A stretch of DNA of 64,000 bases from Strongylocentrotus droebachiensis (lineage: Eukaryota; Echinodermata; Echinoidea; Camarodonta; Strongylocentrotidae): the NCBI GenBank assembly GCA_035222895.1, contig JAVYIG010000598.1, positions 310,001-374,000 of the forward strand, written 5' to 3'. Position 1 is the first letter of the stretch. Every line of letters starts with the position of its first letter. Position numbers and translations under genes: made by a program. Shown in pieces: positions 55,201 to 56,528 of this stretch. The notes beneath the pieces were generated by a model. The model was not told the DNA's origin. It was given only the letters and a program-made list of their open reading frames with translations, and searched no databases.

Positions 55201-55745
55201 GCTACAAAGATGTCATATACATGTTTTTGTTGTTGCACACTCAATGTTGCTTTTCAGTCAGTTCAAACCAAATTGTTTGTGTTTGTTGCATAGAATAACA
55301 ACGATGTGCTTGCCCCACATAAGTTTGTGATTGGCAGATGTTACTGTTCATAGATTTAGGCTAAAAAATGTGGACAATTCTTACTCATTCCATTAATTTG
55401 TACTTATAAATTGATGTTCCTGCTTCATGTGAAAGCTTTTGTCGCCCAGTATGTCAATTTGCAATTGGACATTTGTTGTCAATCTAGTTTCTCATTGTGC
55501 TTTATCCTCTAATATGAATTTCTCTGTACTCCTTTGACTGATTGTTTCCTATAACCCCCCCCCCCCATCCATGTCATGTAGAAGATGGCGTTGAAACTGG
55601 AGCCAATGCTGTTGCTGATGTGGAACCAGCCCAGGTGGGCGTCACAGACCCATCAACTAGCGCTGATGAGCAGAAGAGGTCACCAGAGGATGTCCAGTTC
55701 TCTGTTGAGGATGAAAAATCAAAAGAGAAAGAGACCGGCTTCTAG
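736..55745 (+). CDS. SLC9A: Na+/H+ exchanger gene, SLC9A (NHE2/NHE3-like), 14 coding exons with two alternative first exons
   Basis: The gene encodes a plasma-membrane sodium/proton antiporter. Coding exons: 1a 736-1006, 1b 11159-11384, then 30584-30886, 31979-32142, 35457-35713, 42883-43103, 43732-43934, 47542-47631, 49188-49258, 49769-49960, 50539-50713, 51380-51617, 53522-53620, 55582-55745. All junctions are GT/AG and the phases agree; summed length is 2448 nt with 1a and 2403 nt with 1b, both divisible by three. Family hallmarks in order (1a numbering): FLYLLPPI (137-143), [14 protein letters not shown] (about 210-223), [11 protein letters not shown] (236-246), [31 protein letters not shown] (432-443), then a roughly 310-residue cytoplasmic tail. 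From memory of the family, the core is closest to NHE3/NHE2; exact orthology is not resolved. Exon boundaries are predicted by eye without transcript support. Confidence 0.93.
1007..4925. other. Intron 1a, left part: no gene seen
   Basis: AT-rich intron sequence. It has a G run near 3019-3032, a C run near 3195-3204 and scattered ACCGGTA and TACATGTA motifs. The short open frames here lack codon structure, splice context or recognisable motifs. Confidence 0.6.
4926..5436. mobile_element. TTAA-flanked inverted-repeat element, family E1, copy 1
   Basis: The element is bounded by TTAA on both sides. Its ends are AGGTAATACAAAG and the exact reverse complement CTTTGTATTACCT. A second copy of nearly the same length lies at 48098-48607. 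TTAA target sites are typical of piggyBac and Kolobok transposons; the AGG...CCT ends fit Kolobok better (inference). It is non-autonomous: no transposase is visible. Confidence 0.82.
6021..6361. mobile_element. TTAA-flanked inverted-repeat element, family E2
   Basis: The ends are TTAAAGGGATC and GATCCCTTTAA. The right half, including a shared phrase GGTAAAACCGGTCACTCAAA, recurs at about 51060-51313. This is a short non-autonomous element in intron 1. Confidence 0.75.
6362..9177. other. Intron 1, no supported gene
   Basis: AT-rich sequence with C runs near 7449-7459, 7846-7857 and 7930-7939. The stretch at about 8290-8790 is less AT-rich and has a TATATATGAC motif and a 103-codon open frame at 8476, but no family, homologue or splice context supports a gene. 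Confidence 0.5.
9178..9240. repeat. Degenerate interstitial telomere-like repeat
   Basis: The run contains CTAACCCTAAACCTAACAC, CCTAAAACC twice and CCCTAACC, resembling the animal telomere repeat TTAGGG read on its C strand. A similar tract lies at 30226-30297. Confidence 0.6.
9241..10686. other. Intron 1, no gene seen
   Basis: AT-rich sequence. Overlapping open frames on both strands near 10450-10758 run into the left end of the element at 10687 and have no coding support. Confidence 0.5.
10687..10835. mobile_element. GGGCC/TTTCACAAAG inverted-repeat element, family A, copy 1
   Basis: About 149 bp. It opens GGGCCCTGTTTCACAAAG and closes with the near reverse complement TTTGTGAAATGGGGCCC. 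The interior has ACAAATGACAAAAATCAGT and its inverted partner ACTGTCATTTGTCACTGA. Related copies are at 43991-44137 and 52316-52463. Confidence 0.8.
11159..11384 (+). CDS. SLC9A: SLC9A exon 1b: alternative signal peptide and first membrane segment
   Basis: Seventy-five codons plus one base. Residues 7-25 are hydrophobic and end SHA, a plausible signal peptidase site. One cysteine (C36, in HCDEL) and a sequon (NLS, N40) follow, then a hydrophobic segment at about 57-75 ending ALAKV. The exon ends GTC T|GTAAG, phase 1, identical in phase to exon 1a, so either can join exon 2 at 30584. Its own promoter is expected just upstream. Whether it is used cannot be shown without transcripts. Confidence 0.85.
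11794..12020 (+). repeat. 227-bp direct repeat, left copy (SINE-like)
   Basis: It begins AATGAGCCGTGC and ends GCTATATAAATTTATTATTA. Only two base differences from the copy at 13895-14121 are seen by eye. The GCTATATAA...ATTATT end resembles the 3' end of the tRNA-derived SINE at 59494, so a SINE identity is likely but not certain. Confidence 0.75.
12021..13894. other. Segment between direct repeats, with a GC-rich CpG-rich block at about 12040-12430
   Basis: The first 400 bases are strikingly GC- and CpG-rich against AT-rich surroundings. The block contains a 103-codon open frame (12117-12428) with no family I recognise. The rest holds two related stretches, 12530-12720 and 13530-13700, sharing TTTTCGCGTAAAATCT and TTTTCATGAAAACTAC. 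These also resemble parts of the transposon at 18990-19150. A G run lies at about 13136-13145. I infer old transposon DNA, origin unresolved. Confidence 0.45.
13895..14121 (+). repeat. 227-bp direct repeat, right copy (SINE-like)
   Basis: This is the second copy of the unit at 11794, preceded and followed by TTATTATT runs. It does not start TG or end CA, so a long terminal repeat is unlikely. Confidence 0.75.
14122..15131. other. Intron 1, no gene seen
   Basis: AT-rich sequence. An open frame of 95 codons at 14199 has no recognisable motif and no splice context. Confidence 0.5.
15132..15440. mobile_element. Foldback element H, copy 1
   Basis: The left arm contains GAAAGAGCATCAAAAATAAT and TATTGGCTGAGATATG; the right arm carries their reverse complements. 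Ends are CTGTGATGTCAT and ATGACGTCACAC. A longer hairpin of the same family lies at 46450-46798. Confidence 0.7.
15867..16406. mobile_element. Non-autonomous hAT-like element nested in the TATGCCTCC repeat
   Basis: The inverted ends TAGTGCTGTAA and TTACAGCACTA are perfect 11-mers. They are flanked by a perfect 8-bp target duplication GTAAGTAG (15859-15866 and 16407-16414), the hAT signature. Subterminal GGTTAAACG motifs are inverted on the two sides. Inside are long A and T runs (15942-16013, 16267-16320) and the 89-nt module at 16175. No transposase is visible. Confidence 0.85.
16175..16263 (+). repeat. 89-nt module shared with a second, unrelated transposon (copy A)
   Basis: The stretch starts TAGTTTCGGAGTGGTGAG and ends CATAAATCGAAAC. 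It matches 32463-32551 over the same 89 positions with about 12 substitutions and no gaps. Its ends can pair (GTTTCGG with TCGAAAC) and the interior contains ATTGCCAGGCATAG. Its identity is unknown to me. Confidence 0.7.
16654..17982. other. Intron 1, no gene seen
   Basis: AT-rich sequence without recognisable coding or structured repeats. Confidence 0.5.
17983..18327. mobile_element. Short hAT-like element with CAGAGCTGCCAAC ends
   Basis: Perfect 13-bp inverted ends CAGAGCTGCCAAC and GTTGGCAGCTCTG are flanked by the direct repeat CTAATG (17977-17982 and 18328-18333). Repeated ATTACGGA and ATTACTGATTT motifs fill the subterminal regions, with T runs in the middle. No coding sequence. Confidence 0.82.
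19084..19668 (+). repeat. Two-copy tandem duplication (about 305-bp period) inside the 7.7-kb transposon
   Basis: Units start at 19084 and 19389 with CTTTGATTTCACAACTC and end in GTGTTTTTCATGA. The second unit is slightly shorter. An inverted remnant of the same unit (AAATAATCCCAGCTTTGCAT) follows near 19885-19915. Confidence 0.75.
19662..19837. repeat. Foldback hairpin, about 176 bp
   Basis: The left arm TCATGACTTTGAAAT with GTCTAAGAGAAGAGG is matched on the right by CCTCTTCTCTTAGAC with ATTTCAAAGTCATG. A GCAAGCCGCC / GGCGGCTCGC pair lies further in. The loop is about 50 bases. Confidence 0.7.
19980..20153 (+). repeat. DIRS left inverted terminal repeat
   Basis: From about 19999 to 20153 it is the reverse complement of 25719-25872; I see one length difference in a C run. 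The outermost 19 bases are specific to this end and are copied in inverted form in the internal complementary region. Confidence 0.9.
20517..22706 (+). pseudogene. DIRS gag-like ORF, frameshifted and with an in-frame stop
   Basis: An open frame runs from MSRSSYF at 20517 to about 21720. It is rich in Ser, Pro and Arg (PPPPPEF near 21540), as DIRS gag regions often are. An in-frame 92-codon tandem duplication fills residues about 26-209. Coding sense is lost between about 21720 and 21990 by frame changes. It returns in the original frame ([14 protein letters not shown]), meets a TAA at 22182-22184, and continues to 22706 with a basic stretch (RPRKKGLKF). The role is inferred from position and composition. 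Confidence 0.7.
20591..21142 (+). repeat. In-frame 276-bp tandem duplication within the gag-like ORF
   Basis: Two units of 276 bp (92 codons) start at 20591 and 20867 with GAAGGATTCTAGTA. I see only a handful of base differences, including one Cys/Ser change. The frame is kept, so the protein carries the block twice. Confidence 0.9.
22760..23579 (+). pseudogene. DIRS reverse transcriptase, frameshifted, catalytic YxDD region absent
   Basis: The motif A block [15 protein letters not shown] (about 23130-23175) with its catalytic Asp is clear, preceded by [20 protein letters not shown]. The frame changes near 23210, after which [19 protein letters not shown] continues. Where the family has its Y-x-D-D motif, the sequence passes from VASVMLLDH directly to [13 protein letters not shown] (about 23280-23360), so a deletion appears to have removed the active-site aspartates. 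The protein would be inactive. Confidence 0.85.
23580..24480 (+). pseudogene. DIRS RNase H domain and downstream region
   Basis: The RNase H acidic residues are all present: Asp in RDAS (about 23752), Glu in NVLELMGV (about 23848), Asp in [16 protein letters not shown] (about 23920) and Asp in ADFLSRD (about 24076). The following [11 protein letters not shown] block is typical of DIRS and gypsy-like polyproteins. After about 24210 the coding sense moves to two other frames ([10 protein letters not shown], then [13 protein letters not shown]), so at least two frameshifts lie here. Confidence 0.85.
24490..25512 (+). pseudogene. DIRS tyrosine recombinase, interrupted and with an altered box II
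   Basis: The N-terminal part ([17 protein letters not shown]) and GYRSAI are followed by a frame change at about 24740-24890 and a TAG stop at 25051-25053. Catalytic landmarks: Arg in TSGQRRS (24952-24960), HDTH (25324-25335) where the recombinase family has H-x-x-R, and the nucleophile Tyr in AFYLKDV (25432-25434). CAC in place of CGC would explain His for Arg. The ORF ends at 25512, about 50 bp before the internal complementary region. Confidence 0.85.
25566..25665. repeat. DIRS internal complementary region (ICR)
   Basis: Positions 25566-25609 are the exact reverse complement of the element's left end (19980-20023). Positions 25610-25665 are the reverse complement of its right end. The two are fused as TAAATC|ATGAAAATC, the joined-ends template used in models of DIRS circle formation. 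Confidence 0.9.
25719..25916 (-). repeat. DIRS right inverted terminal repeat
   Basis: It is the inverted copy of the left terminal repeat up to 25872, then a right-specific end CTGATTTTCAT, then GAT at 25914-25916 matching the GAT that starts the left end. Confidence 0.9.
26124..29560. other. Intron 1, mostly unassigned; minus-strand retroposon tail at 26424
   Basis: A (TG)n tract lies at about 26192-26210. At 26424-26444 an (AATTC)n run borders TTTATTC; read on the minus strand this is GAATAAA followed by AATTG repeats, like a retroposon 3' tail whose body would extend to about 26830. Open frames on both strands near 27552-28042 show no family motif. No gene is supported. Confidence 0.4.
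29561..30084 (+). repeat. Three-copy tandem repeat, about 195-203 bp units
   Basis: Units start at 29561, 29764 and 29959 with TTGCCATGGAAATTTA and share AAGATCATT.AGAAACT and GAAGTTT. The third is shortened. Each unit begins with a phrase resembling one half of an RFX X-box. Confidence 0.85.
30226..30297. repeat. Degenerate interstitial telomere-like repeat
   Basis: TCTAACCCTGAATC, AAACCTAACCTAAACCCTGA and CCTAACCTCAACCCTA form an irregular CCCTAA-like run directly after the tandem repeat. Confidence 0.6.
30332..30642 (+). repeat. Tandem duplication of the exon 2 acceptor and exon start
   Basis: Unit 1 (30332-30492) and unit 2 (30493-30642) both run from TTGCTTTC.AGAGGAATTT through a TCTCT..TGCAG acceptor into the first 56-59 coding bases of exon 2. 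The upstream copy has a usable-looking AG at 30432-30433 and keeps the frame, but lacks a donor and reaches a TAA at about 30543-30545. Confidence 0.9.
30584..30886 (+). CDS. SLC9A: SLC9A exon 2 (shared): membrane segments and FLYLLPPI motif
   Basis: Residues 91-191 (1a numbering) plus one base. [12 protein letters not shown] is the conserved start of the second hydrophobic segment. [16 protein letters not shown] (135-150) is the inhibitor-sensitive motif of NHE proteins; Glu146 stands where NHE1-3 have Asp, a conservative change. [11 protein letters not shown] follows. It begins after TGCAG at 30583 and ends before GTAAG at 30887, phase 1 at both sides. Confidence 0.95.
30939..31100. mobile_element. 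Foldback element in intron 2
   Basis: The left arm TTTAAATATATTTGTGGC then TTACACCCAGTAAATAA has an almost perfect inverted partner at 31047-31100. The loop is about 35 bases. The whole can form a strong hairpin in the nascent transcript 53 bases after the exon 2 donor. Confidence 0.8.
31131..31243 (+). repeat. Two degenerate echoes of the exon 2 donor region
   Basis: GGAGGACTTATTAATGAGTT (about 31140) and GGGGACTCCTGAGTGAGTTT (about 31218) resemble the exon 2 end GGGGGACTCCTTAGTAAGTT at 30875. The second includes a GTGAGT donor-like hexamer. They look like old partial duplications. Confidence 0.45.
31979..32142 (+). CDS. SLC9A: SLC9A exon 3: [11 protein letters not shown] and NDAVTV motifs
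   Basis: Residues 192-246. [16 protein letters not shown] and [13 protein letters not shown] are among the most conserved NHE stretches; Asn241-Asp242 correspond to the Asn-Asp pair thought to coordinate Na+/H+ in NHE1. Acceptor TATAG at 31978, donor GTAAG at 32143, phase 0 at the end. Confidence 0.95.
32207..32649. mobile_element. TA-flanked inverted-repeat element (mariner/Tc1-like) carrying the 89-nt module
   Basis: The ends TA|CCGTAATTAACG and CGTTAATTACGG|TA are perfect inverted repeats bordered by TA, the Tc1/mariner target. Next to the ends, TATAAACCGC and GCGGTTTATA pair. The 89-nt module occupies 32463-32551. No transposase. Confidence 0.82.
32463..32551 (+). repeat. 89-nt module (copy B)
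   Basis: It is collinear with 16175-16263, both 89 nt. It starts TAGTTTCCGAGTGGTGAG and ends CATAATTCGAAAC; the outer bases can pair. Confidence 0.7.
32650..35456. other. Intron 3, no gene seen
   Basis: AT-rich sequence with G runs at about 34551-34562 and 34627-34637 and a T-rich tract near 34700-34735. The open frames at 34240-34846 are low-complexity or unsupported. Confidence 0.5.
35457..35713 (+). CDS. SLC9A: SLC9A exon 4: central membrane segments
   Basis: Residues 247-331 plus two bases. VLYRVFESF continues the NDAVTV motif and is very like NHE3. [16 protein letters not shown] and [21 protein letters not shown] are conserved membrane segments. Acceptor CCTAG at 35456, donor GTGAGT at 35714, ending in phase 2. 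Confidence 0.95.
35733..36004. mobile_element. GGGGCC/TTTCACAAAG foldback element, family B, copy 1
   Basis: The left end GGGGCCAGTTTCACAAAG continues ACTAAGATCGACTTTAAG. The right end is its inverted partner, finishing CTTTGTGAAACACTCCCC. The arms are about 45 bp and nearly identical. It starts 20 bases after exon 4. Copy 2 lies at 56216-56528. Confidence 0.85.
36006..36150. mobile_element. GGGGCC/TTTC inverted-repeat element, family C, copy 1
   Basis: The left end is GGGGCCAGTTTCTTGAAACC and the right end GTTTCAAGAAACGGCCTCC. A partial second copy of its right half follows at about 36195-36266, and a diverged full copy lies at 39299-39428. Confidence 0.75.
36267..39298. other. Intron 4, left part: no gene; small tandem duplications
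   Basis: Two-copy tandem duplications lie at about 38461-38640 (shared CTGCCTTAG..C and GTTGGTTAGC) and about 38925-39165 (shared TTTGAAT..ACTC and AACAGTTTCAG). A 26-bp perfect palindrome sits at 37475-37500. No coding sequence is supported. Confidence 0.5.
37475..37500. repeat. Perfect 26-bp palindrome
   Basis: The half-site GCTATCTACATGT is followed directly by its reverse complement with no spacer, centred on TACATGTACATGTA. Confidence 0.9.
39299..39428. mobile_element. Family C inverted-repeat element, copy 2
   Basis: It opens GAGGCCATCTCTCAAAACC and closes GGTTTCGAGAAACTGGCCCC, with TTAAGTCTAAC and TTAGACTTATG inverted inside. Diverged from 36006-36150. Confidence 0.6.
39429..41544. 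other. Intron 4, no gene seen
   Basis: AT-rich sequence with no recognisable gene. The minus-strand open frame at 41157-41474 has no motif support. Confidence 0.5.
41545..41626 (+). pseudogene. tRNA-Leu-like pseudogene or SINE head
   Basis: TGGCCGAGCGGTCTAAGGC is a textbook tRNA-Leu D-arm and intact A box. The anticodon arm GTGAT...ATCAC pairs but has an enlarged loop containing TAG. The T arm (GATCGAATCCC) and acceptor stem mispair at several positions. It is followed at once by a TTTTTTA microsatellite, as expected for a retroposed tRNA relic. Confidence 0.65.
41631..41673. repeat. TTTTTTA microsatellite
   Basis: About six near-perfect heptamer repeats of T6A directly follow the tRNA-like sequence. 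Confidence 0.9.
41776..41914. repeat. Foldback repeat
   Basis: TATTAATGACTGCTTT and GAGAAATAGTTGTTTT on the left are matched by AAAACAACTATTTCTC and AAAGCAGTCATTAATA on the right. Confidence 0.75.
41986..42179 (+). mobile_element. TTAA-flanked element, family E3, copy 1
   Basis: TTAA bounds both sides. The internal phrase AAGAGGATCATGGGGGACCA and the right-side TTTCTATATAGAGGGAGCAA recur at 48907-49092 and, inverted, at 51741-51926. Confidence 0.75.
42323..42502. mobile_element. GGGCC/TTCACAAAG element, family D, with internal tandem repeats
   Basis: The ends GGGCCTGAATTCACAAAG and CTTTGTGAATTTGGGCC are inverted. Near the right end GAGCTCAAACCTTG occurs three times in an 18-bp period (42436-42485), inverted to CAAACCTTGG motifs on the left. 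Confidence 0.8.
42883..43103 (+). CDS. SLC9A: SLC9A exon 5: [12 protein letters not shown] and [10 protein letters not shown] segments
   Basis: Residues 332-405 plus one base. [20 protein letters not shown] and [13 protein letters not shown] are strongly conserved in NHE1-3. The exon ends VYRAI, matching NHE3. Acceptor TTTCAG at 42882, donor GTGAG at 43104, phase 1 at the end. Confidence 0.95.
43732..43934 (+). CDS. SLC9A: SLC9A exon 6: [12 protein letters not shown] motif
   Basis: Residues 406-473. [17 protein letters not shown] contains the conserved Arg (R436) of the NHE YGGLRGA motif, needed for folding and transport in NHE1. [15 protein letters not shown] is the last core membrane segment. 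Acceptor TTGCAG at 43731, donor GTAAC at 43935, phase 0 at the end. Confidence 0.95.
43991..44137. mobile_element. Family A inverted-repeat element, copy 2 (diverged)
   Basis: It starts GGACCCTATTTCATAAA and ends TTTCATGAAACAGGTTC, with CTTGTCATC and CTTGTCATTGATGACA inside, following the plan of the copies at 10687 and 52316. Confidence 0.6.
44444..45314. mobile_element. TATGCCTCC-ended element, copy 2, interrupted by a retroposon
   Basis: The ends are TATGCCTCC and GGAGGCATA as at 15536. The middle (about 44630-45074) does not match copy 1 and ends AATAAA then CTCAA repeats (45045-45074), the tail of an inserted retroposon. Confidence 0.65.
44630..45074 (+). mobile_element. Retroposon 3' fragment inserted in the TATGCCTCC element
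   Basis: The insert includes TTGTATTGTATTGTATTG-like sequence and ends with AATAAA at 45045 followed by (CTCAA)n. The host repeat resumes at AGGTCACAGAGGT. No conserved reverse transcriptase is visible; the 115-codon frame at 44634 is not supported as protein. Confidence 0.5.
46450..46798. mobile_element. Foldback element H, copy 2 (long hairpin)
   Basis: The central arms GAACTCAGTGTTATATTGCT and AGCAATATAACACTGAGTTC are exact inverted partners. AAAGAGCATCAAA and TTTGATGCTCTTT lie outside them. It shares most of its sequence with 15132-15440. Its right end abuts the TTAA element at 46799. Confidence 0.78.
46799..47335. mobile_element. TTAA-flanked inverted-repeat element, family E4
   Basis: TTAA|AGGTACTATGTCCC continues to TTTTGCAG; the right end CTGCAAATGGGACATAGTCC then CTTTAA is its inverted partner over about 27 bp. 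The interior has no supported coding sequence. Confidence 0.82.
47542..47631 (+). CDS. SLC9A: SLC9A exon 7: end of membrane domain, start of tail
   Basis: Residues 474-503. [11 protein letters not shown] is the conserved post-membrane signature. A basic linker KAEKRKP and MNEEIYER follow. Acceptor ACTAG at 47541, donor GTGAGT at 47632, both phase 0. The basic juxtamembrane stretch is a likely phospholipid-contact region by family analogy. Confidence 0.93.
47698..47765 (+). pseudogene. tRNA-like relic / SINE head
   Basis: GTCTCAGTCGGTAGAGC is a clear tRNA D-arm and A box. The remainder (ATTTAATCCAGCC at the B-box position) is degenerate. No clear SINE body was recognised downstream. Confidence 0.5.
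48098..48607. mobile_element. TTAA-flanked element, family E1, copy 2
   Basis: The element has the same ends and most of the same interior as 4926-5436, for example AATCGGTCGATTTTAGTCAA. Right end CTTTGTAATACCTTTAA. Confidence 0.82.
48907..49092 (+). mobile_element. TTAA-flanked element, family E3, copy 2
   Basis: TTAA|AGGCC at the left and GGCCT|TTAA at the right. It shares GGTCACTGACAGGTGG and TTTTCTATATAGAGGGAGCA with 41986-42179. It ends about 95 bases before exon 8. Confidence 0.8.
49188..49258 (+). CDS. SLC9A: SLC9A exon 8: juxtamembrane tail, predicted CHP-binding region (first half)
   Basis: Residues 504-526 plus two bases. [17 protein letters not shown] aligns with the NHE segment ending GHHHWKDK, which in NHE1 leads into the calcineurin-homologous-protein binding helix. 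Acceptor TTCACAG at 49187, donor GTAAGT at 49259. Confidence 0.93.
49769..49960 (+). CDS. SLC9A: SLC9A exon 9: amphipathic tail helix
   Basis: Residues 527-590 plus two bases. [16 protein letters not shown] continues the predicted CHP-binding helix. A charged stretch ([16 protein letters not shown]) resembles the NHE3 tail YKxLxxKxA pattern. Acceptor GAGCAG at 49768, donor GTAAGT at 49961. Confidence 0.93.
50539..50713 (+). CDS. SLC9A: SLC9A exon 10: regulatory tail with RRKSS site
   Basis: Residues 591-649. It contains RQRKTS and PKRRKSSF, which fit basophilic kinase consensus sites. The NHE3 tail is known to be controlled by PKA-type phosphorylation; the assignment here is inference. Acceptor GCGTAG at 50538, donor GTAAGT at 50714, phase 0. 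Confidence 0.9.
51050..51313. mobile_element. TTAA-ended element, family E2, partial copy
   Basis: It shares GGTAAAACCGGTCACTCAAA, GACGCTGATAACATGTAGGG and an ending TTAAACGATGCCTTTAA with 6021-6361. The left end is not recognisable. Confidence 0.6.
51380..51617 (+). CDS. SLC9A: SLC9A exon 11: basic tail segment
   Basis: Residues 650-728 plus one base. An acidic start ([13 protein letters not shown]) gives way to a strongly basic region ([30 protein letters not shown]). Acceptor CTTCAG at 51379, donor GTAGG at 51618, phase 1. If the intron were retained the frame would stay open to 51835, partly through the family E3 element. Confidence 0.9.
51741..51926 (-). mobile_element. TTAA-flanked element, family E3, copy 3 (inverted)
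   Basis: Inverted relative to the other copies: TTGCTCCCTCTATATAGAAA and TGGTCCCCCATGAT. TTAA at both ends; lies 123 bases after exon 11. Confidence 0.78.
52316..52463. mobile_element. Family A inverted-repeat element, copy 3
   Basis: It is nearly the same as 10687-10835: it opens GGGACCTGTTTCACAAAG, shares CTGATAACCAATCAGAAGCA and closes TTTCATGAAATGGGGCCC. Confidence 0.82.
52655..52860. mobile_element. TATGCCTCC-type element, fragment
   Basis: GAGGCATTATGTTTTGG, AAAGGTCACAGAG and AGAGGCATATAGAG recall the copies at 15536 and 44444, but the left end is lost. Confidence 0.5.
52861..53521. other. Intron 11, right part: no other feature
   Basis: AT-rich intron sequence up to the exon 12 acceptor; no repeat or gene recognised. 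Confidence 0.5.
53522..53620 (+). CDS. SLC9A: SLC9A exon 12: Pro/Ser-rich tail segment
   Basis: Residues 729-761 plus one base. Joined in phase 1 to exon 11 it reads [16 protein letters not shown] then [16 protein letters not shown], open throughout, whereas the neighbouring frame stops. Acceptor TTACAG at 53521, donor GTAAGT at 53621. This is the least conserved exon and the call rests on phase, splice sites and composition. Confidence 0.75.
53860..54140. repeat. Homopolymer-rich repeat remnant
   Basis: C, A and T runs (about 53939-53985, 54001-54010) and GGGGGCCAGGGCCCCC, ending CTGAATCTGCCACTG. It resembles the left edge of the window. Confidence 0.4.
54598..54807 (+). repeat. 105-bp tandem duplication
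   Basis: Two adjacent units starting GGGTTGACTAATTGT at 54598 and 54703; I see a single clear base difference, so the duplication is recent. Confidence 0.92.
55582..55745 (+). CDS. SLC9A: SLC9A exon 13: acidic C-terminal tail and stop
   Basis: Residues 762-815 then TAG at 55743-55745. The end is acidic ([19 protein letters not shown]) and finishes ETGF, which fits a class I PDZ ligand (Thr at -2, hydrophobic at 0). PDZ scaffolds are known partners of NHE3. The acceptor TGTAG at 55581 is preceded by a long C run (about 55555-55567) as its pyrimidine tract. Confidence 0.88.
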
Positions 55746-56215
55746 CTCATCTCATCTCATCGTGTCATTTGTATTATATTTTGTTCCATTTTGCCTTCCA
55801 TTAAAAACAATATGAAATAGTGAGGATTGAAATATTGTCTTTCAAACTTTTGTTAAATCATATCATCTTAAATGGGATGATTAGATCAAGGTGGAATTTT
55901 TAGATTGTTAATCGATGGTAGAGAATTTCTGTAGAATTTAAACTTAACGATTGTACTGTACATTTATGTAAAATTACTATATAGATATGACTAGTATATT
56001 ATTGTGACTTACAGTGACATGCAACTACATTTTTTTACTAATAATCATACTTTTCTGTGTTGTCCTTATTAGTTATATCATTTTGTTGGTAATGAGTTTT
56101 TGTCTTTCTTGTAATGCTAGCTGTCTTTCTATTGTTGAATTATATGTCAGAATATAGAAGGATTGAGAATTATTTTTCTTTTGCAATATCCACATGCATA
56201 TAGTGGAATGAACCA
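55746..56215 (+). other. Presumed 3' UTR of the exchanger
   Basis: AT-rich sequence after the stop. A weak ATTAAA signal lies at 55800-55805 and a canonical AATAAA further down at 56959-56964, so the true 3' end is uncertain. Confidence 0.45.
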
Positions 56216-56528
56216 GGGGGTGTGTCACAAAGATTCTAAGTCAAACTTAACTCTAAGTTGGACTTAAACGTTATGGAGAGCCATGTGTAGCCTTATAAAT
56301 GAAATATATTCAAAATAAAAAATTCATGTATTTTAGACTTTTCATAAATTCCACATCAAGAACATGAAATCTCCCATGATAATAGAAAATATGGAAGATT
56401 TAAATTCACATTTTATGCCTTTTAAAATAACTTTTACAAAATATGTTCAAAGATGCTAACGGCTTGCAATAATTGTAAAGTCCAACTTAGAGATAATTTC
56501 AACTTAGGATCTTTGTGAAACACCCCCC
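56216..56528. mobile_element. GGGG/TTTCACAAAG foldback element, family B, copy 2
   Basis: The left end GGGGGTGTGTCACAAAGATT with CTAAGTTGGACTT pairs with AAGTCCAACTTAG and GATCTTTGTGAAACACCCCC on the right. Same plan as 35733-36004. Confidence 0.8.
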
